Assembly: GCA_016935015.1 (NCBI GenBank)
Contig: JAFGRT010000109.1
Span: 1-37,484, forward strand
DNA from: Acidobacteriota bacterium
Lineage (GTDB): Bacteria; Acidobacteriota; JAAYUB01
DNA length: 37,484 nucleotides
Reading direction: 5' to 3'
Under the pieces are notes generated by a model. That model had not been told where the DNA came from, did no database searches, and worked only from the letters and a program-made list of their open reading frames with translations. Shown in pieces: positions 16,581 through 24,809 of this stretch (position 1 is the first letter of the stretch; each line of letters starts with the position of its first letter). The translations under genes and the position numbers were made by a program.

Positions 16581-18218
16581 TCACTTTCCTTCTATCGGCG
16601 ACCAGGGCAGTATCTGGTCGAGAATCGACTGAATATCTTCCAGAGAGATGGGTTTCTGCAGAAAACCCGCCGCTCCCCGCCTCAGCAGCTCTCGAATGGT
16701 GTGGTCCACGCTGTAGCCGGAAATCAGGATCACCGGCAAATGCGGATTTCGCTCCCGCAGGGCGGCGAAAGTTTGCTCGCCATTCAGCCGTGGCATGATC
16801 ATGTCGAGGAAGACCAGGTTGATGGTGCCGGATTGCTCGTCAAAAATGGTCAGTGCTTCCCGGCCATCCTCCGCGACCCGGACGGCATACCCCAACTTGC
16901 GGAACAGGCGGCTGGCCGTATTGCGTACCATTTCATCGTCATCCACCAGCAGGATGCACGGCACATGACGCTGCGGCTTCTCCCGGCCCGCCTTATCGAC
17001 CGCCGCGGGTACCGGGGCTGTCACGACATCCTCGCCCGGTGACGGAAACAGAAGTGTAATTATCGTCCCCTTGCCCGGCGCTGAATCCACCAGTATTCCG
17101 CCGTCATGCGCCGCCATGACGGAGTAGGCCACCGTCAATCCCAGCCCCCGGCCACCGGTTTCTTTGCGCGTGGTGAAATAAGGCTCGAACATCCGGTCCC
17201 GGACCTCTTCACTCATCCCTGTTCCGGAGTCGGCAATTTCCACACCCAGATAATTCCCTTCCGGCAGCGCCATCAGATTGCGATGATCATGCCGTTCAAT
17301 TTTCCGCCAGACAGTCCGGATGCGTAAGCGTCCCCCCTCCGCCATGGCCGCCGCCCCATTCCGGCAGATTTGGATGATAGCCTCCCTGATCTGCTGGGCG
17401 TCCGCCTCCATGTCGGGCAAGGTTTCGTTCAGCTCATACTCCACATCGATCCGTTCCCCGACACCCTCCAGTGCCTCGACGGTCGACTGCCGGACCAGTT
17501 CATTGAGATGGATCACGGATTTGTTGAGCTGCCGCCGCCGCGAGTAGCGTAACAGAAGGGAGGACAGCGCCACTCCGCGCCGGGCCGACTTTTCAATATC
17601 CTCCAGATAGTCGAAATACGGGCTGTTTCGATCCAGATCCAGCTTGATCAGTGAAAGGTAGCCCATGATCCCGTTCAAGATGTTGTTGAAATCATGCGCT
17701 ACGCCACCGGCCAGCTGTTTCAGGGCGGCCTGTTTCTGGACCTGGATCCGCTGTACCTGGGAGGGAATGGTTTCATTTTTGGGGCGCCCCCCTGCCCACG
17801 AGCGGGTTGTCGGAAACAAGTCTTCGCCGGTGGACAAGAGATCAGCCATCTGCTCCAGATAGCGACGCAGCCGGGAGGTGCCATCGTTATCCAGCAGGAT
17901 CCAGTTAACGGGTTGTCGGATCTGGACCTGACCCAGTCGGGGGAAGGCCGCCGGGGAGAGCAAAAAAAGGCACCGCCCCGGGCCTGGATCCGCAGATAGC
18001 TCCGGCTGGTCGTCCGGTCGGGCGGTCAGCAATTGCGCCAGCCCCTCATCGCCCAGCACCACCAGCGCATACTGATGAAGCAGTCTTTGCAGCCGTCCGG
18101 GCAGTTCTACCGGATTCAATTCCTCCGCGTTGATCTGCCAGGGTAGTCCGGCGGCGGCGGCCCGAATCAGATGGATGTGCTCTTCACTACAACCGAGACA
18201 GAGAGCATGAACCTGCAT
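16581..18218 (-). CDS. Soluble hybrid histidine kinase with C-terminal receiver
   Basis: A cytoplasmic signalling kinase of 545 residues from the ATG at 18218, or 556 from 18251; neither has a strong ribosome site. No membrane helix is seen. The N-terminal 140 residues look like a degenerate receiver-type fold (ALVVLGDEGL, VNWILLDNDG). A HisKA domain contains the H-box LAGGVAHDFNNILNGIMGYL, followed by a HATPase with N-box QICRNGAAAM, G1 IADSGTGM, F-box FEPYFTTRK and G2 GGRGLGLTVA. The C-terminal receiver has ILLVDDDE, the phosphoacceptor Asp in VFLDMIMPRLNG, ISGYS and the Lys of FLQKPI. This is the layout of PAS-less hybrid kinases that autoreceive phosphate. It follows ftsY in the same direction after a short T-rich hairpin. 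The stimulus is unknown. Confidence 0.88.
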   Translation of the reverse strand: MQVHALCLGCSEEHIHLIRAAAAGLPWQINAEELNPVELPGRLQRLLHQYALVVLGDEGLAQLLTARPDDQPELSADPGPGRCLFLLSPAAFPRLGQVQIRQPVNWILLDNDGTSRLRRYLEQMADLLSTGEDLFPTTRSWAGGRPKNETIPSQVQRIQVQKQAALKQLAGGVAHDFNNILNGIMGYLSLIKLDLDRNSPYFDYLEDIEKSARRGVALSSLLLRYSRRRQLNKSVIHLNELVRQSTVEALEGVGERIDVEYELNETLPDMEADAQQIREAIIQICRNGAAAMAEGGRLRIRTVWRKIERHDHRNLMALPEGNYLGVEIADSGTGMSEEVRDRMFEPYFTTRKETGGRGLGLTVAYSVMAAHDGGILVDSAPGKGTIITLLFPSPGEDVVTAPVPAAVDKAGREKPQRHVPCILLVDDDEMVRNTASRLFRKLGYAVRVAEDGREALTIFDEQSGTINLVFLDMIMPRLNGEQTFAALRERNPHLPVILISGYSVDHTIRELLRRGAAGFLQKPISLEDIQSILDQILPWSPIEGK

Positions 18219-18259
18219 ACAAGACCCGCCCGATAACGAGTGATGTTTCATACATAGCA

Positions 18260-18290
18260 CATCCCGTTTATAAAAAAAAGGCTGGCCTTG
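18260..18290 (-). terminator. Weak intrinsic terminator after ftsY
   Basis: On the minus strand, just after the ftsY stop, AAGG-CCAG-CCTT is followed directly by a run of T. The stem is only 4-5 bp, so termination would be partial and the kinase gene could still be read from the ftsY transcript. Confidence 0.35.
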
Positions 18291-18294
18291 ATAT

Positions 18295-19224
18295 TCAGCT
18301 GTTGGGGGTAAACAACGATTCGACGAAATCATCCACATGAAAATCGATGAGATCATCGATCTTTTCCCCGACCCCCACATACAAAAGAGGCAGATTCAGT
18401 TCCTTGGTGATGGCCACAACCACTCCCCCTTTGGCCGTGCCGTCCAATTTTGTCACGATAAGACCGGTCACGCCTGCCGTTTTCAGAAATTCACGCGCCT
18501 GGACCAGCCCATTCTGGCCCGTGGTGGCATCGATGATCAGGTACACGTCGTGGGGAGCACCGTCGATCTTTTTCTGGGCGATACGGGTCATTTTCTCCAG
18601 CTCACGCATCAGGTTGATCTTGGTATGCAGCCGGCCGGCCGTATCCACCAGCACCATATCGGCCTGATCATGGATGGCCCGGTCGAGGGAATCATACAGT
18701 ACCGCCCCCGGATCGGCGCCGTGTTCCTTCTTGATCAGGGTCGAGTCGGAGCGCTGGGCCCATACTTCCAGCTGCTCGATGGCCGCCGCGCGGAACGTAT
18801 CCGACGCACAGACCACGACTTTTTTGCCCTGTTGATGGAATCGATACGCCAGCTTGCCGATGGTAGTGGTCTTGCCCACGCCGTTGACCCCAACAATGAA
18901 AACAACCCGCGGCTTGACCGTGGACGGCGGTTCGTATTTCTCGCGGGAGGCCTGCATCACCGCGCGCAATTCCGTTTTCATCAGCTTGATCAGTTCCCCG
19001 GCATCCGCGATACGGTCCCGCTGAACCTCCCGCCGGACCGTCTCCAGGATATCCATGGTGGCATTCACCCCGATATCCGCTCCGATCAGAATCTCCTCCA
19101 GTTCATCGAGAACACGCGCATCGATCTTCTTCTCGCCGAGTACCAGGTCTTCGATGCGGTCCACCAGTTGTGCCTTGGTGCTGCGGATCGCGTTCTTCAT
19201 CTTGGAAAAAAAATGGCTTACCAT
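18295..19224 (-). CDS. ftsY: Signal recognition particle receptor FtsY
   Basis: The SRP receptor GTPase (309 residues), which brings ribosome-nascent-chain complexes to the Sec translocon. It has the N domain (about residues 1-95; LEEILIGADIGVNATMDIL) and the G domain with P-loop GVNGVGKTTTIGKLA (from about residue 111), SDTFRAAAIEQLE, DTAGRLHTKINLM, TKLDGTAKGG and the C-terminal GVGEKIDDLIDF. The acidic A domain of enterobacterial FtsY is absent, as in many bacteria. The start MVSHFFSKMK is supported by a GAGG about 11 bases upstream and by the length. It lies 18 bases downstream of birA in the same direction. Confidence 0.97.
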   Translation of the reverse strand: MVSHFFSKMKNAIRSTKAQLVDRIEDLVLGEKKIDARVLDELEEILIGADIGVNATMDILETVRREVQRDRIADAGELIKLMKTELRAVMQASREKYEPPSTVKPRVVFIVGVNGVGKTTTIGKLAYRFHQQGKKVVVCASDTFRAAAIEQLEVWAQRSDSTLIKKEHGADPGAVLYDSLDRAIHDQADMVLVDTAGRLHTKINLMRELEKMTRIAQKKIDGAPHDVYLIIDATTGQNGLVQAREFLKTAGVTGLIVTKLDGTAKGGVVVAITKELNLPLLYVGVGEKIDDLIDFHVDDFVESLFTPNS

Positions 19225-19242
19225 AGGCGACTCAACCTCGGA

Positions 19243-20079
19243 TCAGTATTCAAAAATCTCACCATGATAGACATCCACCACTTGGTGATTGCGGGTAACA
19301 ATCTGCAGTGCGCCGTCCTGCTTCAGCCCGTTGGTTATGCCCATGACCGGACCATGCTTGTCGAAATATTTTACCTTGCGGCCCCGGGCGAATGAACTGG
19401 CTTGCTCCCAGTCATACCGTATCCGCTCGTAATCCGCCGTGGCCAGCTGCCGGAGACGATTTTCGAGAACGGGCAAGATTTTCAGCAGCACGTCATGTCG
19501 GGAGAGCACCTGACGATTGATCTGGTAAAGGGAAACCGCTCGGCTCTGGATCTCGGGCGGGAAGTGCTCGTTGGTGACGTTGATGCCGAAACCCACGACG
19601 ATAAATATCTGTTGGCCGTCCTTGATGACGGATTCCGCGAGAATGCCGGCCAGCTTGCGGTTTTCCCAGATGATGTCGTTGGGCCATTTGATATCGAGTC
19701 GGTTACCGGCCGGCGAAATCAGGCCGGAAATGGCCTGATGCAGGGCTAATCCGGTCGTCAGGGTCACGAAGGATGCCTTATCCGGCGGCGTCAGCGGTGC
19801 AAGAAGCAGGGAAGCATAAATACCGCGCCCCCGTGGCGAGTGCCACGAATGATTCAGCCGGCCCCGGCCATCTGTCTGCTCATCGGCCAGAATCAGCGTC
19901 CCGGGCCGGATAGTGTTCTTCAGGGCCCAATCCTTGGCCAGCTCGTTGGTGGAGCCGACGGATTCAAAGCCGACCACGGTCCGACAGTATTCCAGCCCGC
20001 TGATCTCAGCATCGATAGGCGCATACGGGCAGGAGTGGGTTGCGTTTACATCCGGTTTGCCTTGGGAGGAATCCAGCAT
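19243..20079 (-). CDS. birA: Biotin--[acetyl-CoA-carboxylase] ligase without DNA-binding domain
   Basis: A 278-residue biotin protein ligase that makes biotinyl-AMP and transfers biotin to a carrier lysine. The catalytic domain shows GSTNELAKDWA (from residue 42), the biotin/ATP loop ADEQTDGRGRLNHSW (GRGR at 71-74), KWPNDIIWENRKLAGILAES (Lys142 equivalent to the catalytic Lys of E. coli BirA) and GFGINV. The C-terminal SH3-like domain ends VVDVYHGEIFEY. The N-terminal winged-helix repressor domain of E. coli BirA is missing, so this is a class I ligase that cannot repress transcription by itself. A promoter at 20120-20147 gives a leader of about 34 bases. ftsY follows closely. Confidence 0.95.
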   Translation of the reverse strand: MLDSSQGKPDVNATHSCPYAPIDAEISGLEYCRTVVGFESVGSTNELAKDWALKNTIRPGTLILADEQTDGRGRLNHSWHSPRGRGIYASLLLAPLTPPDKASFVTLTTGLALHQAISGLISPAGNRLDIKWPNDIIWENRKLAGILAESVIKDGQQIFIVVGFGINVTNEHFPPEIQSRAVSLYQINRQVLSRHDVLLKILPVLENRLRQLATADYERIRYDWEQASSFARGRKVKYFDKHGPVMGITNGLKQDGALQIVTRNHQVVDVYHGEIFEY

Positions 20080-20119
20080 GACGTCCGAAACTTATCCCCT
20101 CGGGTATAGTAAGGCGAAA

Positions 20120-20147
20120 ATTATAATGGAATGAGAAGAAAATTGAA
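20120..20147 (-). promoter_or_regulatory. Probable promoter of birA-ftsY
   Basis: On the minus strand, TTCAAT (20147-20142) and a perfect TATAAT (20125-20120) are 16 bases apart. A GAGGGG stretch follows in the leader before ATG 20079. Confidence 0.55.
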
Positions 20148-20218
20148 ACACGAAACACGATTTCTGCACAAAAAGAGGAACCCCGTTGCCTGCCGGGAGC
20201 CGGCACCGGTCCATGAGA

Positions 20219-21514
20219 TCAGATTTTCCCTTCCTCCTTCATGTTATCGATTTCCTGCCGGATTAGCAATTCTGCCAGATCCGGGACCACCTCCCAGGCG
20301 ATTTCGCGGATGATTTTCTCCGAAAGACGCTCCACAACCATTTCGGCAATCCGGGTGATCAGTCGCTCATCCAGAACATGTTCTGGGGCTTTCAGAGCTG
20401 CCACTGCCGCCGGCTCTTCCCCGAAGTCCATCGTCGCCGGAACCGGTGCTTCCTCTACCGGCGCCTCGCTTTCCGCCTCTTCCTCCATGGCTACGATTTT
20501 TTCCGCTGCTTCGATCCCGTGATCCATGGCGACCGGCTCTTCCTCTTCCACCAAGGACTCCCATGCGGCGACAGCTTCTTCTGCCGACGGGGTCTCAGGC
20601 TCCGCCGAATCGACAACCTCCGGCTCCGCTTCCTCGGTAACGCTCTCTTCCAGGGATCTCTGACGGGCGATGATATCATCCAGATGAATCAGGTCGAATA
20701 CGCCCAAGATATCCTCTTCCGTCGGTCGGGAGATCCGGGTGTCCATCACCGGCATCTCCAGGATCTCCTCCTCGTTATTGACGGGGGCCGGCGATGACGC
20801 CGCGATGTAGGGCTCATCCGGCGGTGGCGCAAACTCTCCCTCATCCACCAGCGCGGAGGGCGGAACCGCCACTTCATCCTCTGCCAGCAAGATCTCTTCC
20901 GGGCCCAAATTTTCCTCGGAGCGGGCGAGGGGAGGGCTGATTATGGTCGCCTCAAAAGACTCTGCAGCTTTGGATCCAGCCGGAAATTCAGGGGTTTCCA
21001 AAACATCCTCCTCCGCACTTTCGGGCGGTGTGGGGATGAATCTCCGGCCGGCGTCCTCTCCCACCGGTACCTGCATTGTCGGTTCGGGTGCGGGACGAGC
21101 CTCTCCAGAATCCGCCGGCGGTGGGGCCACACCGGCACGTCTGCCGGCCTTGGCAGCGGCATCATTGACCATCTGCACCAGGACAGTTGTCTCGAACGGT
21201 TTGGTCAGATATCCGTCCGCCCCGACACGCGCCGCTTCTTGTTTATCAAAGGGTTCGAAGGTGCCCACCAGCAGCAGCACGGGAATATGAACCAAATTCG
21301 CATCGGATTTGACGAATTCACAAACCTCGTAACCGGTCTGGCGAGGCATAAAAATATCCGCCAGGACAACATCCGGATGAAGCTCTTTAATCTTTTCGAT
21401 GGCGATCTCACCATTACCGACACAGATGACATCGTAGTCTTCCTCAGCGAAGGTTAGACTGACGACCTTCTGGATGGTGATACTGTCATCGGCCAACAAG
21501 AGCTTTTTCGCCAT
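20219..21514 (-). CDS. Receiver-domain protein with long acidic linker and conserved C-terminal helix
   Basis: A 431-residue response-regulator-like protein. Residues 1-120 are a complete receiver: KLLLADDSITIQKVV, the phosphoacceptor Asp53 in VLADIFMPRQTG, LLLVGTFE and the Lys of YLTKPFE. About 250 residues follow that are very rich in Glu, Ala and Pro and probably disordered. The last 55 residues (LDERLITRIAEMVVERLSEK, then IAWEVVPDLAELLIRQEI) are a conserved helical module seen in receiver proteins of Acidobacteriota and some Deltaproteobacteria, from memory. No DNA-binding domain is present, so output is probably through protein contact. GAGGGAGG precedes the ATG, with a strong promoter at 21556-21584. 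Confidence 0.85.
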   Translation of the reverse strand: MAKKLLLADDSITIQKVVSLTFAEEDYDVICVGNGEIAIEKIKELHPDVVLADIFMPRQTGYEVCEFVKSDANLVHIPVLLLVGTFEPFDKQEAARVGADGYLTKPFETTVLVQMVNDAAAKAGRRAGVAPPPADSGEARPAPEPTMQVPVGEDAGRRFIPTPPESAEEDVLETPEFPAGSKAAESFEATIISPPLARSEENLGPEEILLAEDEVAVPPSALVDEGEFAPPPDEPYIAASSPAPVNNEEEILEMPVMDTRISRPTEEDILGVFDLIHLDDIIARQRSLEESVTEEAEPEVVDSAEPETPSAEEAVAAWESLVEEEEPVAMDHGIEAAEKIVAMEEEAESEAPVEEAPVPATMDFGEEPAAVAALKAPEHVLDERLITRIAEMVVERLSEKIIREIAWEVVPDLAELLIRQEIDNMKEEGKI

Positions 21515-21555
21515 AAAAACCTCCCTCGTTGCGCGAAAAGGAGTATTTTTCAGCT

Positions 21556-21584
21556 ATTAAATCACAGAAAGATAGCACTGACAA
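21556..21584 (-). promoter_or_regulatory. Strong candidate promoter of the receiver-domain gene
   Basis: On the minus strand, TTGTCA (21584-21579) and TTTAAT (21561-21556) with a 17-base spacer. The start of transcription would be near 21549, about 35 bases before the ATG. Confidence 0.6.
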
Positions 21585-21624
21585 GCAAATTTTGAGTCTT
21601 CATGAAGTTACACCAATACAATCG

Positions 21625-21651
21625 GGTGAGAACGGGCGAGATGTTCTCACC
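21625..21651. terminator. Perfect 9-bp inverted repeat between bamD and the receiver gene
   Basis: GGTGAGAAC, nine bases, GTTCTCACC. It lies 40 bases after the bamD stop and 41 bases upstream of the receiver-gene -35 box. It can form a stable RNA hairpin at the end of the bamD transcript but has no T-run, so it may instead be an operator. Confidence 0.4.
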
Positions 21652-21690
21652 GCTGCGATGAGGGTCGGCGGTGGTATCATCGGGTGGAAA

Positions 21691-22668
21691 TCAGGTGTTC
21701 TTCGAAAGTTCGTAGGCCTTCAGGTTCTCTTTTTCCTGCTCGCGGCGATCCTTTTCCATTTCTTTCCAGGGTTTCTCCTCGTCACCCAGGCCGAATATGC
21801 CGAAAACCGTCCGGAACGGGGATGTCCAGATGGACTTGGACGTGTAGTAATACTGCAGGTTCGCCTCGGCCAGAGCACGGTCGACATCGGGAATGGGGCG
21901 CTCCAGCTGGCGCAGCCGCTCCTTGGACTTTTCAAAATAATCGCTGAAGGGATAGCCGCGTACGATCTGGGAATAATAGATGGCACTCTCATCATAATTT
22001 TTCAGATGATCCAGCGAATCGGCCAGCAGAAAAAGAGCCTCATCACGGCGGCCGAACTGGTCATATTTCTGAACACATACCCGCAAGCGCTCGGCTGATG
22101 CCTTGTACAATTCCTTCTTGTAATAGAAATTTCCCTTGTGGAACTCGCTCATGGCCAGAACATCCTCGACATACTGGAGGCGCACGCCCATCTCGGGCAC
22201 GAGGGGTGACGTGGGAAAATCCTTCAAGAAGGCCCGAATCTCCTGGAATGCCTTGAATGTGTGGGTCTGATCCCGGTTGGGAGCCCGCATCAGCTTCATG
22301 TTGATTTCCACCACATGAGCCTGGGCGTTATCGGCCAGTTCCGATGTGGGGAAAAACAGCCGAAAATCCTTGAAGGCCTGCTCGGCCTGGATGAGGTTCT
22401 CGATGCCCCCTTCCCGCCAATAAGAGTATGCAATATAGAATTTGGCCTTCTCCAAGTACTCAGAATCATCATAGGTGTTGATGAGGGTCTGAAACGCCAG
22501 ACGGGCACGGAGATGATGCCCCTTCTCCACATAGGCCATACCGTTTTCGAACAGCGTTTTGTCGGGGAGTACTGCCTGGGATTGCAGGTCGGCCTTTTTG
22601 CCGCCACAGCTGATGACGAGCAGCAGCAAACCCAATATGGAAATGATTGAAAGTATTCTCTTGAGCAA
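21691..22668 (-). CDS. bamD: Outer-membrane assembly lipoprotein BamD
   Basis: A 325-residue lipoprotein of the BAM complex, which inserts beta-barrel proteins into the outer membrane. The start is a TTG at 22668 directly after GGAGGTAACA; the in-frame GTG at 22680 would place the ribosome site inside the gene. The signal peptide LLKRILSIISILGLLLLVIS ends in a lipobox with Cys21. Tetratricopeptide-type helices follow (ARLAFQTLINTYDDSEYLEK, SEFHKGNFYYKKELYKASA, AIYYSQIVRGYPFSDYFEKS). A charged tail of about 60 residues after the last repeat is longer than in E. coli BamD (about 245 residues). It follows rpe by 45 bases. Its presence shows a diderm cell envelope. Confidence 0.9.
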   Translation of the reverse strand: MLKRILSIISILGLLLLVISCGGKKADLQSQAVLPDKTLFENGMAYVEKGHHLRARLAFQTLINTYDDSEYLEKAKFYIAYSYWREGGIENLIQAEQAFKDFRLFFPTSELADNAQAHVVEINMKLMRAPNRDQTHTFKAFQEIRAFLKDFPTSPLVPEMGVRLQYVEDVLAMSEFHKGNFYYKKELYKASAERLRVCVQKYDQFGRRDEALFLLADSLDHLKNYDESAIYYSQIVRGYPFSDYFEKSKERLRQLERPIPDVDRALAEANLQYYYTSKSIWTSPFRTVFGIFGLGDEEKPWKEMEKDRREQEKENLKAYELSKNT

Positions 22669-22713
22669 TGTTACCTCCACTGTCCCTTTCGATCAGAATG
22701 GCAAGGAAACAGA

Positions 22714-23379
22714 TTATAGCATACGTTTCAACATTTGCTGGATTGTCTTCACCGGATCGTCGCTGTTGAAAACGGCTGAACCGGCCACCGCGATGTCCAC
22801 CCCAGCTTGCGATAATGCGGCGATATTGTCAAGATCCACTCCTCCATCCAGCTGGATTGCCACGTCCAGTCTCCTCCGGTGGATCTCCCGGGCCAGCTGC
22901 TCCACTTTTCGGAAAGCGGTGGGGATGAACGTCTGGCCACCGAAGCCCGGATTGACCGACATGAGCAGCACAAAGTCCACCAAATCCAGTGCTTCATCTA
23001 TGATGGAAATAGGCGTGGCCGGGTTCAGAACCACCCCGGGATGACGTCCCGCTGCGGCAATTCGGGTGAGAGTCCGGTGCAGATGACGCGACGCCTCCAC
23101 ATGAACACTGATCATGTCCGCTCCAGCGTCGATATAGTCATGGACGGTTTCGTCCGCGTTCTCGATCATCAAATGAACATCCAGCAGCAACGGAGTAATT
23201 TGGCGCAGTGCCCGGATGACTGGCGGGCCGATGGTCAGATTGGGAACAAAGTGGCCATCCATGACGTCCAGATGGACGATGCCGGCGCCACCTTCGGCCA
23301 CCATCCGCACGGCCTCCCCCAGATTCGTGAAATCCGCCGACAAGAGGGACGGTGCAACTTCTTTGCGTTTGCTGATCAT
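22714..23379 (-). CDS. rpe: Ribulose-phosphate 3-epimerase
   Basis: A cytoplasmic TIM-barrel enzyme (221 residues) that interconverts ribulose 5-phosphate and xylulose 5-phosphate in the pentose phosphate pathway. Family blocks are APSLLSADF, HLDVMDGHFVPNLTIGP, LLLDVHLMIE, ISVHVEAS, VLLMSVNPGFGGQTFIP and IQLDGGVDLDNI, giving the metal-binding His and catalytic Asp residues and the phosphate loop near AGSAVF. Length is normal. Its ATG overlaps the stop of the PASTA gene (ATGA), so it is translationally coupled to that gene. Confidence 0.97.
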   Translation of the reverse strand: MISKRKEVAPSLLSADFTNLGEAVRMVAEGGAGIVHLDVMDGHFVPNLTIGPPVIRALRQITPLLLDVHLMIENADETVHDYIDAGADMISVHVEASRHLHRTLTRIAAAGRHPGVVLNPATPISIIDEALDLVDFVLLMSVNPGFGGQTFIPTAFRKVEQLAREIHRRRLDVAIQLDGGVDLDNIAALSQAGVDIAVAGSAVFNSDDPVKTIQQMLKRML

Positions 23380-24113
23380 CGGCTCACCACCAGGGTAATG
23401 GGTGATTTTCGGGTGATGGGATAGCCCGGCCGCGGGTAGTGGGTGATGACCAGTCCCGGGCTCCGTAAAAAGGTACTCTCATATTCATTCGGCCGCAAGA
23501 CAAAGCCTTCTTTTTTTAGGAAGAAGGAAATATCCTCGGCCGACATGCCCTTGAGATCGGGCATAACGAAGCGGGTCGACTCCAGGGGTATGTTCACCAG
23601 GTAATTCACATAGGGAGACTGCGGATTGGTCGTTCCGGCCGGTGGGTACTGCTGGACGACTTCATCTTCCGCCGAAGCCAGTACATTGGCACGACTGACA
23701 AGGCCCGGCCGCAATCCGCTCTGGCGCAAAACGATCTCCGCCTCCTTTTCCGTCAGACCGATCAAACGGGGCACCGCCACTTCTTTCTCCCCGGCACTGA
23801 TGTACAACCATACCTTACGGCCGCTTTTCACCTGATCGCCCGCCCGTGGCGTCTGCTTGATGACATGGTTTTCTGGCACATCGGCGCTGAAGCGATAGGT
23901 CCGGATCTCGGGAATGAGTCCCACGGTTTCAAGGATGGCATTGGCATCGGATACATCCTTGGCCGTCACCTCCGGCACCTTGACGTCCTCCTGGCCGAAG
24001 CGAATTCCGATCCACAGGCCCACATAGACACCCAAGGCCGCCAGGACAATGGGCAGCAGAATCATGATCCCGAATTTTGTGAACCGTACGACTTCCGGTT
24101 TTACATTCTTCAT
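23376..24113 (-). CDS. Membrane-anchored PASTA-domain protein
   Basis: A 245-residue protein with one membrane helix (FGIMILLPIVLAALGVYVGL) near the N-terminus and three PASTA domains outside the membrane: VKVPEVTAKDVSDANAILET, VAVPRLIGLTEKEAEIVLRQ and FVMPDLKGMSAEDISFFLKK begin them. PASTA domains usually bind peptidoglycan or muropeptides and occur on Ser/Thr kinases or PBPs; here there is no kinase or transpeptidase domain. I prefer the ATG at 24113 (GGGG just upstream) over 24152 because a predicted promoter covers the upstream codons. The stop overlaps rpe. In many genomes such a gene sits between fmt/rsmB and rpe, which fits a conserved housekeeping position. Confidence 0.85.
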   Translation of the reverse strand: MKNVKPEVVRFTKFGIMILLPIVLAALGVYVGLWIGIRFGQEDVKVPEVTAKDVSDANAILETVGLIPEIRTYRFSADVPENHVIKQTPRAGDQVKSGRKVWLYISAGEKEVAVPRLIGLTEKEAEIVLRQSGLRPGLVSRANVLASAEDEVVQQYPPAGTTNPQSPYVNYLVNIPLESTRFVMPDLKGMSAEDISFFLKKEGFVLRPNEYESTFLRSPGLVITHYPRPGYPITRKSPITLVVSR

Positions 24114-24142
24114 GTGTCCCCAATGCTGCGCAGCGACGAAGA

Positions 24143-24171
24143 AATTTATCATATTTTCAGGTACCTATCAA
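24143..24171 (-). promoter_or_regulatory. Probable promoter of PASTA-rpe-bamD
   Basis: On the minus strand, TTGATA (24171-24166) and TAAATT (24148-24143) with a 17-base spacer. Transcription would start near 24136, upstream of ATG 24113 but downstream of ATG 24152. Confidence 0.45.
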
Positions 24172-24247
24172 GTCATTTCCCATTTTGAAAAAGGTCTCCC
24201 CTGAACCCGGCGAGTGACATTCCGTATGGAAAAAGTATTGTGCCTCT

Positions 24248-24276
24248 TTCCAGTCTCGCCAAGGATTTGTTATAAT
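24248..24276 (+). promoter_or_regulatory. Probable extended -10 promoter of smpB operon
   Basis: A perfect TATAAT (24271-24276) preceded by TGT, an extended -10 element, with a weak -35 TTCCAG at 17 bases. Start near 24283, leaving a leader of about 38 bases with the GGGAGG ribosome site. Confidence 0.55.
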
Positions 24277-24320
24277 TTCCTGAATTGTGGTCAGGTCCCA
24301 GCCAGACCCGGGAGGATTTT

Positions 24321-24791
24321 GTGCGGAATACAGCGGTGAAAATGATCACCAAAAATAAAAAGGCGTTTCACGACTATGAGATCGTGGAACGGCTCGAGGC
24401 CGGCCTCGTCTTGCAGGGCACCGAGGTCAAGTCCATCCGCGAGGGGAAGATCAACCTCAAGGAGGCCTACGCCAAAGTACAGAATGGGGAAGTCTGGCTG
24501 GTCCGATGCCATATCAGCCCGTATTCCCACGGCAATGTCCACAATCACGATCCTTTGCGCAAGCGGAAGTTGCTGCTGCATCGCCGCGAAATCAAAAAAC
24601 TGATCGGTAAGGTGAAAGAGCGGGGAATGACATTGATACCCCTGGCCGTCTATCTGAAAAACGGCATGGTCAAGCTGGAAATCGGCCTGGGAAAAGGGAA
24701 AAAAACCGTGGACAAGCGGGCGGCCCAGCAGGAAAAAACCCAAAAACGGGAAATCGACAAAATGCTGAAGCAGCAGCACTTCTACAAGTGA
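24321..24791 (+). CDS. smpB: SsrA-binding protein SmpB
   Basis: A 156-residue RNA-binding protein that escorts tmRNA to stalled ribosomes for trans-translation. It starts at GTG 24321 after GGGAGG (24310-24315). Family blocks: [66 protein letters not shown] and the lysine-rich C-terminal tail with [19 protein letters not shown]. Length and order are normal. No tmRNA (ssrA) gene is visible nearby. It leads a run of genes with gaps of 18 bases or less. Confidence 0.97.
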   Translation: MRNTAVKMITKNKKAFHDYEIVERLEAGLVLQGTEVKSIREGKINLKEAYAKVQNGEVWLVRCHISPYSHGNVHNHDPLRKRKLLLHRREIKKLIGKVKERGMTLIPLAVYLKNGMVKLEIGLGKGKKTVDKRAAQQEKTQKREIDKMLKQQHFYK

Positions 24792-24809
24792 CGTTGAGGA
24801 GAGGCGCGC

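Noticed and set aside
18337-19395. 352-residue plus-strand open frame over ftsY and the end of birA
   Set aside because: The opposite strand encodes all FtsY GTPase motifs; the frame crosses two genes and has no recognisable domain.
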